Of a stretch of 64,000 bases of DNA, positions 10,638-19,083 are shown in pieces (position 1 is the stretch's first letter; every line of letters starts with the position of its first letter). The position numbers were made by a program, and so were the translations under genes. The notes beneath the pieces are model-generated. The model was given only the letters and a program-made list of their open reading frames with translations, was not told the DNA's origin and made no database searches. This DNA comes from Candidatus Nanopelagicales bacterium (GTDB lineage Bacteria; Actinomycetota; Actinomycetes; S36-B12; GCA-2699445): contig JBAOHO010000012.1 in the NCBI GenBank assembly GCA_037045355.1, positions 186,001-250,000 of the forward strand. Direction: 5' to 3'.

Positions 10638-11377
10638 CAGAGTCGACGACCACCCAGATTCTGTTGTGGGCCGTCCTGCCCTACGTCACGATCGCTGTAT
10701 TCGTCGTTGGCATGATCTGGCGTTACCGCTACGACAAGTTCGGTTGGACGACCCGCTCGAGCCAACTCTATGAACGCAAGTTGATCCGCATCGCGAGCCC
10801 GTTGTTCCACATCGGCATCCTGGCCGTGGTCATGGGGCACGTCATCGGACTCATCATCCCCGAAACCTGGACCAACGCGCTGGGTATCAGCGAGGGGATG
10901 TACCACGCCATGGCACTGTCGCTGGGCGCCGTCGCCGGTGTCTGCACCCTCGTGGGGGTCGTGCTGCTGATCTACCGCCGGCGCACGGTGGGGCCGGTGT
11001 TCTCGGCGACGACCCGCAACGACAAGTTCATGTACGTGTTCCTGGTCGCGGCGATTCTGCTCGGCCTGGTGGCGACCATGCGTGGTTCCGGACTGATCGG
11101 CGAGGCGTACAACTATCGCGAGACCGTTTCGGTGTGGTTCCGTTCGATCTTCTTCCTCAACCCGCAGATCCAGGACATGGCCGAAGCGCCGGCCGCATTC
11201 CAGATCCACGCGATCGCCGGATTGGCCCTCTTCATCGTGTGGCCGTTCACCCGCCTCGTGCACGCCTTCAGCGCGCCAGTCGGCTACATCTTCCGGCCGT
11301 ACGTCGTCTACCGCGACCGCGGACCCCACGATCCCGGCAGCCGGCCCCAACGGCGCGGTTGGGAGAAGGTCGGGTGA
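10634..11377 (+). CDS. narI: Respiratory nitrate reductase gamma subunit NarI (cytochrome b)
   Basis: Membrane subunit that oxidises quinol and passes electrons through two b hemes to NarH. 247 residues with five predicted membrane helices: LLWAVLPYVTIAVFVVGMIW, then the segment with His59 and His69 (FHIGILAVVMGHVIGLI), two more helices at about 95-115 and 132-150, and the last with His192 and His210 (HAIAGLALFIVWPFTRLVH). These four His match the usual axial ligand pattern of NarI. The start overlaps narJ (ATGA), and its stop overlaps the following GTG start. Intact; no frameshift. Confidence 0.95.
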   Translation: MTESTTTQILLWAVLPYVTIAVFVVGMIWRYRYDKFGWTTRSSQLYERKLIRIASPLFHIGILAVVMGHVIGLIIPETWTNALGISEGMYHAMALSLGAVAGVCTLVGVVLLIYRRRTVGPVFSATTRNDKFMYVFLVAAILLGLVATMRGSGLIGEAYNYRETVSVWFRSIFFLNPQIQDMAEAPAAFQIHAIAGLALFIVWPFTRLVHAFSAPVGYIFRPYVVYRDRGPHDPGSRPQRRGWEKVG

Positions 11378-12156
11378 GTGCTCCGGTGCGGGAGAGCAGT
11401 TCCGCACCTGGGTCCACCCGGCCCTGGATCCGGATTCCGGGACAACATGGGGCTTGGGCGTTCCTGCTCGTCCCACTGGCGATCGGCCTTGCCCTGGTCG
11501 GAGTCAGCGCGTCAGGGATTCTGTTCAGCGCCGCCTGGGTCCTTGTCTATCCCGCGAGTTACTACCTGGGCCGGGCCGTTGTCGTGCGTTGGCGCCGGGG
11601 GTCATGGACCCGTCTCGCGCGCCGGGAACTGCGTGACGCGCTGCCCTGGCTGATACTCACCGCGATCCCGGCGATCGTGCTGGTGGTTCTGCGCCCGTGG
11701 CTGGTGGTCGTGGCCCTCCTCCTCGGTGCGACTTGGCTCGGCAGCCTCTGGCTCACCCGCACCGGACACGAGCGTGGCCTGACGAACGACCTGATCCTGG
11801 TCGCGCAGGCGTCGGTCGCTGTTCCCCTGCTCTGGGCCGTCACCGTCGATGCGGTGCCTGCGATGTCGGCGTGGCAGGCCGCCGGGATCTGCCTGGTGTT
11901 CTTCACCGGATCCGTGTTGCATGTGAAGTCGCTGATCCGCGGCGCCGGAGACCGTCGCTGGGCGATCGCCTCACGCGTGTTCCACATCCTCGCTCTGGGG
12001 CTCGGTCTTCTTTCCGCGTGGCTGCTCGTGCCGTTCGGGGCAGCCGCGGTGCGGTCGTTCGTCGTGCCGCAAGGCACCCGTCCCGCGGTGGTCGGTGCGG
12101 TGGAGACAGTGATCTCGGTTCTCGTCGTGGTCGCCACCGTGGCCGCTCTGCGCTGA
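11374..12156 (+). CDS. YwiC-like integral membrane protein
   Basis: Membrane protein of the YwiC-like family, function unknown. GTG start at 11374 overlaps the narI stop (GTGA), so it belongs to the nar operon. About 260 residues: a hydrophilic N-terminus of about 28 residues, the family motif IPGQHGAWAFLLVPLAIGL, then about eight hydrophobic segments with short basic loops (RWRRGSWTRLARRE). In Bacillus subtilis ywiC lies beside the fnr and nar genes, so the nar link is known from other phyla; a role in nitrate respiration is inference from this conserved neighbourhood. The operon probably ends here: the next gene starts after a gap of about 75 bases. Confidence 0.85.
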   Translation: MSAPVRESSSAPGSTRPWIRIPGQHGAWAFLLVPLAIGLALVGVSASGILFSAAWVLVYPASYYLGRAVVVRWRRGSWTRLARRELRDALPWLILTAIPAIVLVVLRPWLVVVALLLGATWLGSLWLTRTGHERGLTNDLILVAQASVAVPLLWAVTVDAVPAMSAWQAAGICLVFFTGSVLHVKSLIRGAGDRRWAIASRVFHILALGLGLLSAWLLVPFGAAAVRSFVVPQGTRPAVVGAVETVISVLVVVATVAALR

Positions 12157-12232
12157 GCCTTGCCGAGGGCGGGCCAAGATCGCTCGGCCCGGATTCACCG
12201 GTCCTCTGTGGCGCGCAGTGGCCGAAGGAGCG

Positions 12233-13213
12233 ATGGACGAGGCTCCTGGAGTCGAGGCCTACGATCGGGGCGTGAGGCTCAGCCAGATCGTCGTCTACCC
12301 GATCAAGTCCGGCGCCGGGATATCAGCCCAACAGTGGCCCTTGCTCGACCGGGGCCTCGCCCATGACCGCTCATTCATGGTCGTCGACGCCGCCACCGGA
12401 TCGTTTCTCACCCAGCGGGAGTGTCCCGCGCTGGCGTTGGTGCGGCCGGTCATCGTCATCGACGAAGCACCGAGTGTCATCGACGAAGCACCGAGTGTCG
12501 TCGGGGAACCGAGTGCCGACGAAACACCGACGGCCGACGGAGCAGCCAAGGCGGGCCCGACACCGATGGCCGGCGGGACCCTGGACGTGGTCGTAGGTGG
12601 CGATCAGGTGACTGTTCCGTTGCAGCTCCCGCCTCATTCGCCGGTCGTGTCGGTGTCCGTCTGGGAACACGACGGACCGGCACTCGACGCGGGCGACCAG
12701 GTCGCCGACCTGCTCAGCACCCACCTGGGCCGTGCGGTGCGTATGGTCGGTCTTGCGCCGGACCACCAGCGTGCGGCCGACGCCAACTTCGCCCCCCGCA
12801 CCGCCCCAGTGTCGTTCACGGACGGATTCCCGCTGCTGATCACCGCCGAGTCCTCGCTGGCCGACTTGAACGACCGACTCCCCGAAGCGCTGCCCATGAA
12901 CCGGTTTCGACCCAATCTGGTGATCACTGATTCCCAGTCCTACGCGGAGGACGGTTGGAGTTCGATCAAAGTCGGGGACGTCGACATCGATCTGGTCAAG
13001 CCGTGTGCTCGATGCGCCATCACTACCGTGGATCAGCAGACGGGGGTCAGGTCCGGCGGGGAACCGCTCCGCGCTCTGGCTACCTACCGCCGCGGTGAGC
13101 GGGGAGTGTTGTTCGGACAGAACGCTGTGCACCGGACCAACGGCACCTTGCGCGTGGGCGACGCCGTGACCGCAGTGCGGAGCGAAGACTCTCTCTGGTC
13201 CCCAACGCCCTGA
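12233..13213 (+). CDS. MOSC domain protein (MOSC N-terminal beta-barrel plus MOSC), molybdenum-linked
   Basis: N-terminal MOSC beta-barrel domain (VRLSQIVVYPIKSGAGIS) followed by a MOSC domain with FTDGFPLLITAESSL, MNRFRPNLVI and VKPCARCAITTVDQQTG, whose Cys is the conserved metal/sulfur-binding residue of the mARC/YcbX group. Those proteins are Mo-dependent reductases; the exact substrate cannot be read. Between the two domains there is a low-complexity insert of about 50 residues with a duplicated IDEAPSV (21-bp repeat at about 12461-12502). Starts at 12218 (GTG), 12233 (ATG) or 12272 (GTG, directly at the domain) are all in frame; the last fits homologs best. Same strand as nar; it may depend on the same Mo cofactor supply. 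Confidence 0.8.
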   Translation: MDEAPGVEAYDRGVRLSQIVVYPIKSGAGISAQQWPLLDRGLAHDRSFMVVDAATGSFLTQRECPALALVRPVIVIDEAPSVIDEAPSVVGEPSADETPTADGAAKAGPTPMAGGTLDVVVGGDQVTVPLQLPPHSPVVSVSVWEHDGPALDAGDQVADLLSTHLGRAVRMVGLAPDHQRAADANFAPRTAPVSFTDGFPLLITAESSLADLNDRLPEALPMNRFRPNLVITDSQSYAEDGWSSIKVGDVDIDLVKPCARCAITTVDQQTGVRSGGEPLRALATYRRGERGVLFGQNAVHRTNGTLRVGDAVTAVRSEDSLWSPTP

Positions 13214-13464
13214 TCTCGCCCCACCCCACGCGCTGATCTCGCCAGATACGGCGGCAGCGCGGCAGTGCGTGGCGAGATCAACTGAATCTGTTCGGCGACC
13301 GCCGAACCCTGACCAATGGCTGGGTGGACCCTGCAGCGCGATCAGCGGGTGTCGCTGCCCGGGGAGGGGGTCGGGACAGGCGATAGTAGGGCGCCGGCCA
13401 TTCCCCGCGACGAATTCTCGGGGTGGCCTGTTGACCCCACCATCAGAAATCAGGGAGGAACGAC

Positions 13465-15183
13465 GTGCGGCTGCGAGCATGGCAGAGCGAGGCGGTAGCG
13501 GCGTTCGACGCCCACGACGGTGACACCTTCACAGTCTGTGCTACCCCCGGTGCGGGCAAGACGAGCTTCGCCCTCACAGTCGCCGCGTCTGAGTTGCGTC
13601 GCCGCCGGATCAACCAGGTTGTCGTCGTCGCCCCCACCGACCATCTGCGTCAGCAGTGGGCCGACGCCGCATCGGAATTCGGCCTGAACCTTGACCCGAC
13701 GCGTACCAACCAGGCCGGAGTCACCCTCCCCGAAGGAATGCACGGCTACGTGACCACGTATGCCCAGGTCGCCTCCCGGGCGATCCTGCACCGCCACCGT
13801 ACCCAGCATCGCCGGACCCTGGTCGTGATGGATGAAGTCCACCATTCCGGTGATGGACTGTCCTGGGGCGAAGCGGTGGTCGAGGCGTTCGACCCTGCTG
13901 TCAAGAAGCTGCTCATGACCGGAACCCCGTTTCGCTCGGGTGCCGAAGAGATTCCGTACATCGCCTACGAGGACACCGATCAAGGGCGCGTCTCGACGGC
14001 TCACGTGACCTACTCCTACCGCGATGCCCTGCGCGACGGTGTGTGCCGACCGGTCGTGTTCGCCGCGTACACCGGCGTCGCACGCTGGCGTAACTCCGCT
14101 GCCGGGGCGCTGTCCGACATCGCTGAGCAGGCCCACGAACTCGGTGCTGAGGCCTCTCGCGCGGTCGAGGACCGGGCCTGGCGGGTCGCGCTCGATCCCG
14201 AGGGCCAGTGGATCCGTCACGTGATCGCGGCGGCAGACTCGCGCTTGCAGGACCTGCGATCGTCGGGCTCTCCTGATGCCGCTGGACTGTTGCTGGCCGG
14301 AGACCAGGAGGTCGCCCGCGCCTATGCGCAGATCGTTCAGCAGGTGACCGGCCGCCCGGCGGTGGTAGCAGTCTCCGACGATCCCAACTCCTCAGAGAAG
14401 GTCAATGCCTTCCGTGCGAGCAGCGATCCGTGGATAGTCGCCGTGCGACAGGTGTCCGAGGGCACGGATATCCCCCGCCTCGCGGTTCTGGTCTACGCCA
14501 CCAACTACCGCACCCCGCTGTTTTGGCAACAAGCCGTCGGCCGTGTCGTGCGCGCCCGCTCACCGAGGGAGTCCGCGACAGTCTTCATCCCAGCGGTGCG
14601 CGGCCTCGTGGCCCTAGCGGCCGAGATGGAGTCCGACCGCAACCACGTGATACCGCCCCCCAGCGACTCCGACACCGACCTCACCTTGCCCGAACGGGAG
14701 CTTTCCGACGGTTCCGGGGGTATCGAGCATCTCGGCGCCGAAGCGGCCTTCGGTCACGTCCTGCATTCGGGACAGGCCTACCTGCCCGGTCAGGCTCCCC
14801 TCCCCGGTGAGGGGGAACCGGCCCCGGCGCAGGCGGATGAAGAACAGGATGACTTCCTGGGTCTGCCTGGATTGTTGACCCCCGAGCAGACGGCGGCGTT
14901 GCTGGCCAAACGGGATGCCGAACTGCGCCGCCGCAATGCCACGACCATCACACCGCCCGCTCCCGGCACCGCCGGTACAACTCGTACGGCACTGTGGCGC
15001 GACACCAAGTCATTGCGCCAGGACATCAGTACGCTTGTGGGGCGATTGGCGGCGCGATCGGGGCGAAGCCACGCCGAGATCCATGTCGCGCTCAGGCGCG
15101 AAGTGCCTGGACCGGGGTCCGCGCAGGCCGGTGTGGATACGCTGACCCGTCGCCGCGACTGGCTGCTCGGGCAACTGCACTGA
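13465..15183 (+). CDS. Superfamily II DEAD/DEAH-type helicase
   Basis: ATP-dependent nucleic acid helicase, 572 residues, GTG start at 13465 after GGGAGGAACGAC. Motifs in order: Q-like RAWQSEAVAAF, Walker A ATPGAGKTSF (about 27-36), VVVVAPTDHLRQQW (Ia), VVMDEVHHSG (motif II, DEVH), LMTGTPFRSG (motif III), VRQVSEGTDIPRLAVLVYAT (motif V) and FWQQAVGRVVRAR (motif VI). The C-terminal 170 residues are acidic and Pro-rich and then helical, with no recognised nuclease. This resembles the single-subunit RAD25-like helicases common in Actinomycetota. The spacer before it (13214-13464) holds the inverted repeat TGATCTCGCC/GGCGAGATCA at 13234-13243 and 13271-13280. No partner gene suggests a defence role. 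Confidence 0.82.
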   Translation: MRLRAWQSEAVAAFDAHDGDTFTVCATPGAGKTSFALTVAASELRRRRINQVVVVAPTDHLRQQWADAASEFGLNLDPTRTNQAGVTLPEGMHGYVTTYAQVASRAILHRHRTQHRRTLVVMDEVHHSGDGLSWGEAVVEAFDPAVKKLLMTGTPFRSGAEEIPYIAYEDTDQGRVSTAHVTYSYRDALRDGVCRPVVFAAYTGVARWRNSAAGALSDIAEQAHELGAEASRAVEDRAWRVALDPEGQWIRHVIAAADSRLQDLRSSGSPDAAGLLLAGDQEVARAYAQIVQQVTGRPAVVAVSDDPNSSEKVNAFRASSDPWIVAVRQVSEGTDIPRLAVLVYATNYRTPLFWQQAVGRVVRARSPRESATVFIPAVRGLVALAAEMESDRNHVIPPPSDSDTDLTLPERELSDGSGGIEHLGAEAAFGHVLHSGQAYLPGQAPLPGEGEPAPAQADEEQDDFLGLPGLLTPEQTAALLAKRDAELRRRNATTITPPAPGTAGTTRTALWRDTKSLRQDISTLVGRLAARSGRSHAEIHVALRREVPGPGSAQAGVDTLTRRRDWLLGQLH

Positions 15184-15213
15184 TTGCGGCGAACGGTCAG
15201 GGAATCCCGACTC

Positions 15214-15267
15214 ATCCTCCGCGCCACACAGATCCTCCGCGCCACACAGATCCTCCGCGCCACACAG
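15214..15267. repeat. Three exact tandem copies of an 18-bp unit in the helicase-fadH spacer
   Basis: Unit ATCCTCCGCGCCACACAG is repeated three times without a mismatch, at 15214-15231, 15232-15249 and 15250-15267. It lies between the stop of the helicase and the convergent fadH stop. No gene or clear hairpin accounts for it. Confidence 0.93.
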
Positions 15268-15331
15268 ACGGTGACCGCCGCCGTTCATGGGCTATTCACT
15301 AGGGGCGTACCTTGCGGGGCCGCTCATCGGT

Positions 15332-17467
15332 TCAGAGTGCGGCCGCCACCTCAGTGCCCTGCTTGATAGCGCGTTTGGCGTCGAGTTCGGCTGCTACGTC
15401 GGCACCTCCGATGACGTGGACGTTCACCCCCGCGTCCGTCAGGCCGGCCAGCAATTCGCGCTGCGGCTCTTGCCCCGTACACACGACGACGGTGTCGACG
15501 GGCAGCACCTGCGGCTCACCATCGAGGGTGATGTGAAGACCCACATCGTCGATGCGTTCGTACTCAACTCCGGGGATCATCTGGACATCGCGGTGCTTGA
15601 GCTCCATCCGATGGATCCAGCCCGTGGTCTTGCCGAGCCCGGCGCCGACTTTGCTGGTCTTCCGTTGCAGCAGGGCGACCTGTCGAGCGGGTTCCTCACG
15701 TGCGGGCGCGATGACTCCGCCGCGCGTGGAGTGGGTCGAGTCGATGCCCCACTCGGCGTAGAACCGAGCAGGTTCCAGGGTCGCGCTGGGACCCGATTGG
15801 GTCAGGAACGCGGCCACATCGAATCCGATGCCGCCGGCGCCCATGATCGCGACCGAGTCGCCCACAGCTGCGTCGTCCCTCAGCACCTGCAGGTATGTCA
15901 CGACCTTGGGGTGGTCGATCCCGGGGACATCCGGGATGCGAGGAGTGACACCGGTGGCCAAGACCACCGCGTCGAACCCGGCCTCGACCAACTCGGCGCC
16001 GGTGACCCGGTGACCGAGCTCGACCCGCACTCCGCTGTCCGCCAATGCGTTGCGGAAGTAGCGAAGTGTCTCGCGGAACTCCTCTTTGCCAGGGATTCGC
16101 GCGGCCAGGTTGAACTGGCCCCCAATCCGTTCATCGGCTTCGAACAACGTGACGTCGTGACCGCGTTGGGCGGCCGTGACAGCGCATGCCAGTCCGCCCG
16201 GCCCCGATCCCACGACGGCGATCCGGTTGCGCCGACGCGTTGGGTCGATCGTGAGCACGGTCTCGTGGCAGGCTCGCGGGTTCACCAGACACGACGTCAA
16301 CTGGAGTTGGAAGGTGTGATCCAGGCACGCCTGATTGCAGCCGATGCAGGTGTTGATCCGGTCGGCGCGATCAGCGGCGGCCTTGTTCACGAAGTCGGGG
16401 TCTGCGAGGAACGGCCGGGCCATGGAGACCATGTCGGCTTGACCTTTAGCGAGTACCCGTTCGGCGACCTCCGGCGTGTTGATCCGGTTACTCGTGACCA
16501 GCGGGATCGACACCGAGCCTTTCAATTCCGCGGTCACCCATGTGAACGCGGCGCGCGGCACACTGGTAGCGATCGTGGGGATGCGGGCCTCGTGCCAACC
16601 GATGCCAGTGTTGAGGATGGTGGCTCCGGCCGCCTCGATCGCCTGTGCGAGTTGAATCACCTCGGGCAACGTCGATCCACCGTCGACCAAGTCCAGCATC
16701 GACAACCGGTAGATGATGATGAACTGCGGACCGACTCTTTCCCGCACCCGTCGCACGATCTCGATCGGGAACCGGATCCGGTTGGCGTTGGACCCGCCCC
16801 AGTCGTCGGTGCGCTGGTTGGTTCGCTCGGCGATGAACTCATTGATCAGGTAGCCCTCGGACCCCATGATCTCGACGCCGTCGTACCCGGCCTGCTGTGC
16901 GAGGTCGGCGCAGCGCACGAAGTCGTCGATCGTTCGCTCGATATCCGCACCCGTCATCTCTCGCGGCGGGAAGGGTGAGATCGGAGCCTGGATGGGGCTC
17001 GGCGCCACAAGCTCGGGATGGTACGCGTAGCGACCGAAGTGCAGGATCTGCATCGCGATGTGCCCGCCCGCGGCATGCACAGCGTCGGTGACGATGCGGT
17101 GGTGGCCCGCCTCGGCTTCCGTGGTCAGTGATGCCCCCATCTGCCAAGGCCGGGCTTCTTCGTTCGGCGCGATGCCACCGGTCACGATGAGTCCCACGCC
17201 GCCGCGGGCGCGCTCGGCGTAAAACGCGGCCATCCGCTCGAATCCGCCCTCGGCCTCCTCCAGCCCCACGTGCATCGAGCCCATCAGGACCCGGTTGGGC
17301 AGGGTCACGTAACCGAGATCCAGCGGTGCGAGCAGATGAGGGTAAGGGCCGGCCGTGGCTGAGGTGGAGTTCCCGTCTGTGGCGGGGGTGTTCTTTGGGC
17401 CGGGGTCGGGGGTGTTCTTTGGGCCGGGGTCGGGGGTGTTCTTTCCGCCTGGGGCAGAGTTGGTCAT
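15332..17467 (-). CDS. fadH: NADPH-dependent 2,4-dienoyl-CoA reductase (FadH, old-yellow-enzyme type)
   Basis: Iron-sulfur flavoenzyme that reduces 2,4-dienoyl-CoA to 3-enoyl-CoA in beta-oxidation of unsaturated fatty acids. 711 residues against about 670 usual; the extra part is an N-terminal tail with the repeat KNTPDPGP, so translation may start nearer to PYPHLLAPLDLGYVTLPNRV. Order: OYE TIM barrel (ILHFGRYAYHPELVAPSPI, VEIMGSEGYLINEFI), the 4Fe-4S motif INTCIGCNQACLDH with a later Cys, an FAD domain (RIAVVGSGPGGLACAVTAA) and an NADPH Rossmann part (VAIMGAGGIGFDVA). It is monocistronic; the perfect palindrome CCCGATCGGG lies at 17486-17495, about 20 bases before the start. Confidence 0.93.
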   Translation of the reverse strand: MTNSAPGGKNTPDPGPKNTPDPGPKNTPATDGNSTSATAGPYPHLLAPLDLGYVTLPNRVLMGSMHVGLEEAEGGFERMAAFYAERARGGVGLIVTGGIAPNEEARPWQMGASLTTEAEAGHHRIVTDAVHAAGGHIAMQILHFGRYAYHPELVAPSPIQAPISPFPPREMTGADIERTIDDFVRCADLAQQAGYDGVEIMGSEGYLINEFIAERTNQRTDDWGGSNANRIRFPIEIVRRVRERVGPQFIIIYRLSMLDLVDGGSTLPEVIQLAQAIEAAGATILNTGIGWHEARIPTIATSVPRAAFTWVTAELKGSVSIPLVTSNRINTPEVAERVLAKGQADMVSMARPFLADPDFVNKAAADRADRINTCIGCNQACLDHTFQLQLTSCLVNPRACHETVLTIDPTRRRNRIAVVGSGPGGLACAVTAAQRGHDVTLFEADERIGGQFNLAARIPGKEEFRETLRYFRNALADSGVRVELGHRVTGAELVEAGFDAVVLATGVTPRIPDVPGIDHPKVVTYLQVLRDDAAVGDSVAIMGAGGIGFDVAAFLTQSGPSATLEPARFYAEWGIDSTHSTRGGVIAPAREEPARQVALLQRKTSKVGAGLGKTTGWIHRMELKHRDVQMIPGVEYERIDDVGLHITLDGEPQVLPVDTVVVCTGQEPQRELLAGLTDAGVNVHVIGGADVAAELDAKRAIKQGTEVAAAL
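17389..17444. repeat. 24-bp direct repeat (2.3 copies) coding the FadH N-terminal tail
   Basis: The units are 17389-17412 and 17413-17436, followed by the first eight bases of a third. Being a multiple of three, the repeat keeps the frame and encodes KNTPDPGP twice, then KNTP. It sits exactly at the 5' end of fadH and probably lengthened the protein. Confidence 0.88.
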
Positions 17468-17581
17468 GAGGTCTCCCGGTCAAGTCCCGATCGGGCACGA
17501 CAGCGCCGACGATCAACTTTCATCATGGCCGATGGGGAGCCCGCCCGATGATGGGCCCTCATCGTGACGGTGGCCTCCGGG

Positions 17582-17752
17582 CGATGGATGTTCCGAGTGC
17601 TCGGCAATAGATGTGCCGAGGGCCCTGGGGCAATGGATGTTCCGAGGGCTCGGAGATGAACTTGCCGAGGGGCCTGGGGCGATAGATGTGCCGAGTGCTC
17701 GGGGATAGATGTGCCGAGTGCTCGGGGATAGATGTGCCGAGTGCTCGGGGAT
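17582..17752. repeat. Array of seven or eight 23-26 bp repeats, each with a small CCGAG-CTCGG palindrome
   Basis: The spacer between fadH and the alpha/beta hydrolase gene contains consecutive units of the form (GAT/CAAT)(A/G)GATGT(G/T)CCGAG followed by TGCTCGG or GGCTCGG, or by GGCCCTGGGG. The last three (from about 17680) are practically identical 23-bp units; the earlier ones are degenerate and partly alternate. Five units contain the palindrome CCGAG-NN-CTCGG. The array ends 15 bases before the ATG at 17767, so it overlaps the promoter and leader of that gene. There are no unique spacers between units. Confidence 0.88.
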
Positions 17753-17766
17753 GGAACAGTGTCCCC

Positions 17767-19026
17767 ATGCCGACCACTCCCGCTGTTCAGCCCCCGCCCC
17801 CGCCCCCGCCACCGCCCTCACGTGGGATCTTCCACTCCGACCCACTGCTGGACGCGCAGGCCATGCGGGCCGCGGGTCTGGCATCCGATGCGGCCGTCTT
17901 GGGTGAAGTCATGGCCACGACCGCCCGGATCACCGACACCGACGCGGACACGTGGTTCCGCGAATGGAGTGACACCGGAGAGGCCGCCGCTCAGCGAGCC
18001 CAGGCGGCACTCGCGGCGGGCGACCCGGAATCTGCCAGGCAGGCCAGTTGGAGCGCTGCCACCTACCATCGCACCGCGGGCCTGATGCTCCTGCAGCCTC
18101 CGATCGATGACCGACTGAAGCAGGCGAATCAACGGCAGACGGAGTTGTTCCGCCAGGGGGCGGACTTGCTGACACAACCGCCCGAGATCGTGCAGATCCC
18201 CTATGAGGGCACGACCCTGCCGGGCTACTTCTTCCGAGTCGAGGGCGACTCCCGGCCGCGTGCCACTGTGATCATCACAGGCGGGTACGACGGAACGGCC
18301 GAGGAGCTGTACTCCTTCTACGGCGCGGCCGCACTGGCGCGCGGCTACAACGCGTTGATGTTCGACGGCCCCGGCCAAGGCGCTGCGTTGATCCAGCAGG
18401 GCCTGACGATGCGCCCCGACTGGGAGAACGTCATCACCCCCGTCGTCGACTTCGTCGCCGCTCGTGGCGATGTGGACGCGACGCGGGTGGCACTCATCGG
18501 GGGGAGCCTGGGAGGCTACCTCGCTCCACGTGCCGCGAGTGCGGAGCATCGACTGGCAGCCTGCGTCGCCGACTGTGGTGCGTTCGATCTGTACGAGGCC
18601 TTCCTGGCGCGACTGCCCGATCCCGTCCGGTCGCAGTTCGAAGCGGGCGACGCGAAGACCCGTTCCGAGGTCGGCGAGATGCTGCAGCAGGTCATGGCGC
18701 AGCCGACTGCGGGCTGGGCGCTCCGCCGCGGCCTGCTGGTTCACGGAGTTCCCGATGCTCTGGCCCTGGTGGATGCCACCCGCGGCTTCACACTGAAGGG
18801 CGCCGCCGACAAGATCACCTGCCCGACTTTCGTGTGCAACGCCGAGGGTGATTCCATCAGCGCCAGCGCGCCCGAACTCGTGGCCGCTCTGACCTGCCCG
18901 CACGAGTTCGTGACCTTCACGGCCGCCGAAGGAGCGGGTCAGCACTGCGAACAGGCGGCGCATCCGCTGTTCCAGGCCCGGGTGTTCGGTTGGCTGGACC
19001 CCGCCCTCAAACCGCGCGAACTCTGA
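17767..19026 (+). CDS. Alpha/beta hydrolase (FrsA/dihydropseudooxynicotine hydrolase-like)
   Basis: Cytoplasmic serine hydrolase, 419 residues, start ATG 17767. After a Pro run at residues 9-17 comes a helical N-terminal domain with QASWSAATYHRTAGLMLL, as in the FrsA/DhpON group. Then comes the hydrolase core with oxyanion strand TVIITGGYDGTAEELY, nucleophile elbow LIGGSLGGYLAPR, acid-region VCNAEGDSIS and catalytic His in GAGQHCEQ. Substrate unknown. The 5' leader is occupied by the palindromic 23-bp repeat array, and no strong ribosome binding site is visible (GGAACAG, nine bases before ATG). Convergent with the S41 peptidase gene. Confidence 0.85.
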   Translation: MPTTPAVQPPPPPPPPPSRGIFHSDPLLDAQAMRAAGLASDAAVLGEVMATTARITDTDADTWFREWSDTGEAAAQRAQAALAAGDPESARQASWSAATYHRTAGLMLLQPPIDDRLKQANQRQTELFRQGADLLTQPPEIVQIPYEGTTLPGYFFRVEGDSRPRATVIITGGYDGTAEELYSFYGAAALARGYNALMFDGPGQGAALIQQGLTMRPDWENVITPVVDFVAARGDVDATRVALIGGSLGGYLAPRAASAEHRLAACVADCGAFDLYEAFLARLPDPVRSQFEAGDAKTRSEVGEMLQQVMAQPTAGWALRRGLLVHGVPDALALVDATRGFTLKGAADKITCPTFVCNAEGDSISASAPELVAALTCPHEFVTFTAAEGAGQHCEQAAHPLFQARVFGWLDPALKPREL

Positions 19027-19083
19027 TCGACAACCCACCCGGCCAGGAACCGGACCCGCGGCAGATCGGGTGCGCTGCGGACG

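Noticed and set aside
13465..15183. Helicase as part of a phage-defence system
   Set aside because: No nuclease, methylase or other defence partner is adjacent, and such single helicases are common housekeeping-type genes in Actinomycetota.
17582..17752. CRISPR-like array
   Set aside because: The repeats are adjacent with no unique spacers, and no cas gene is near.
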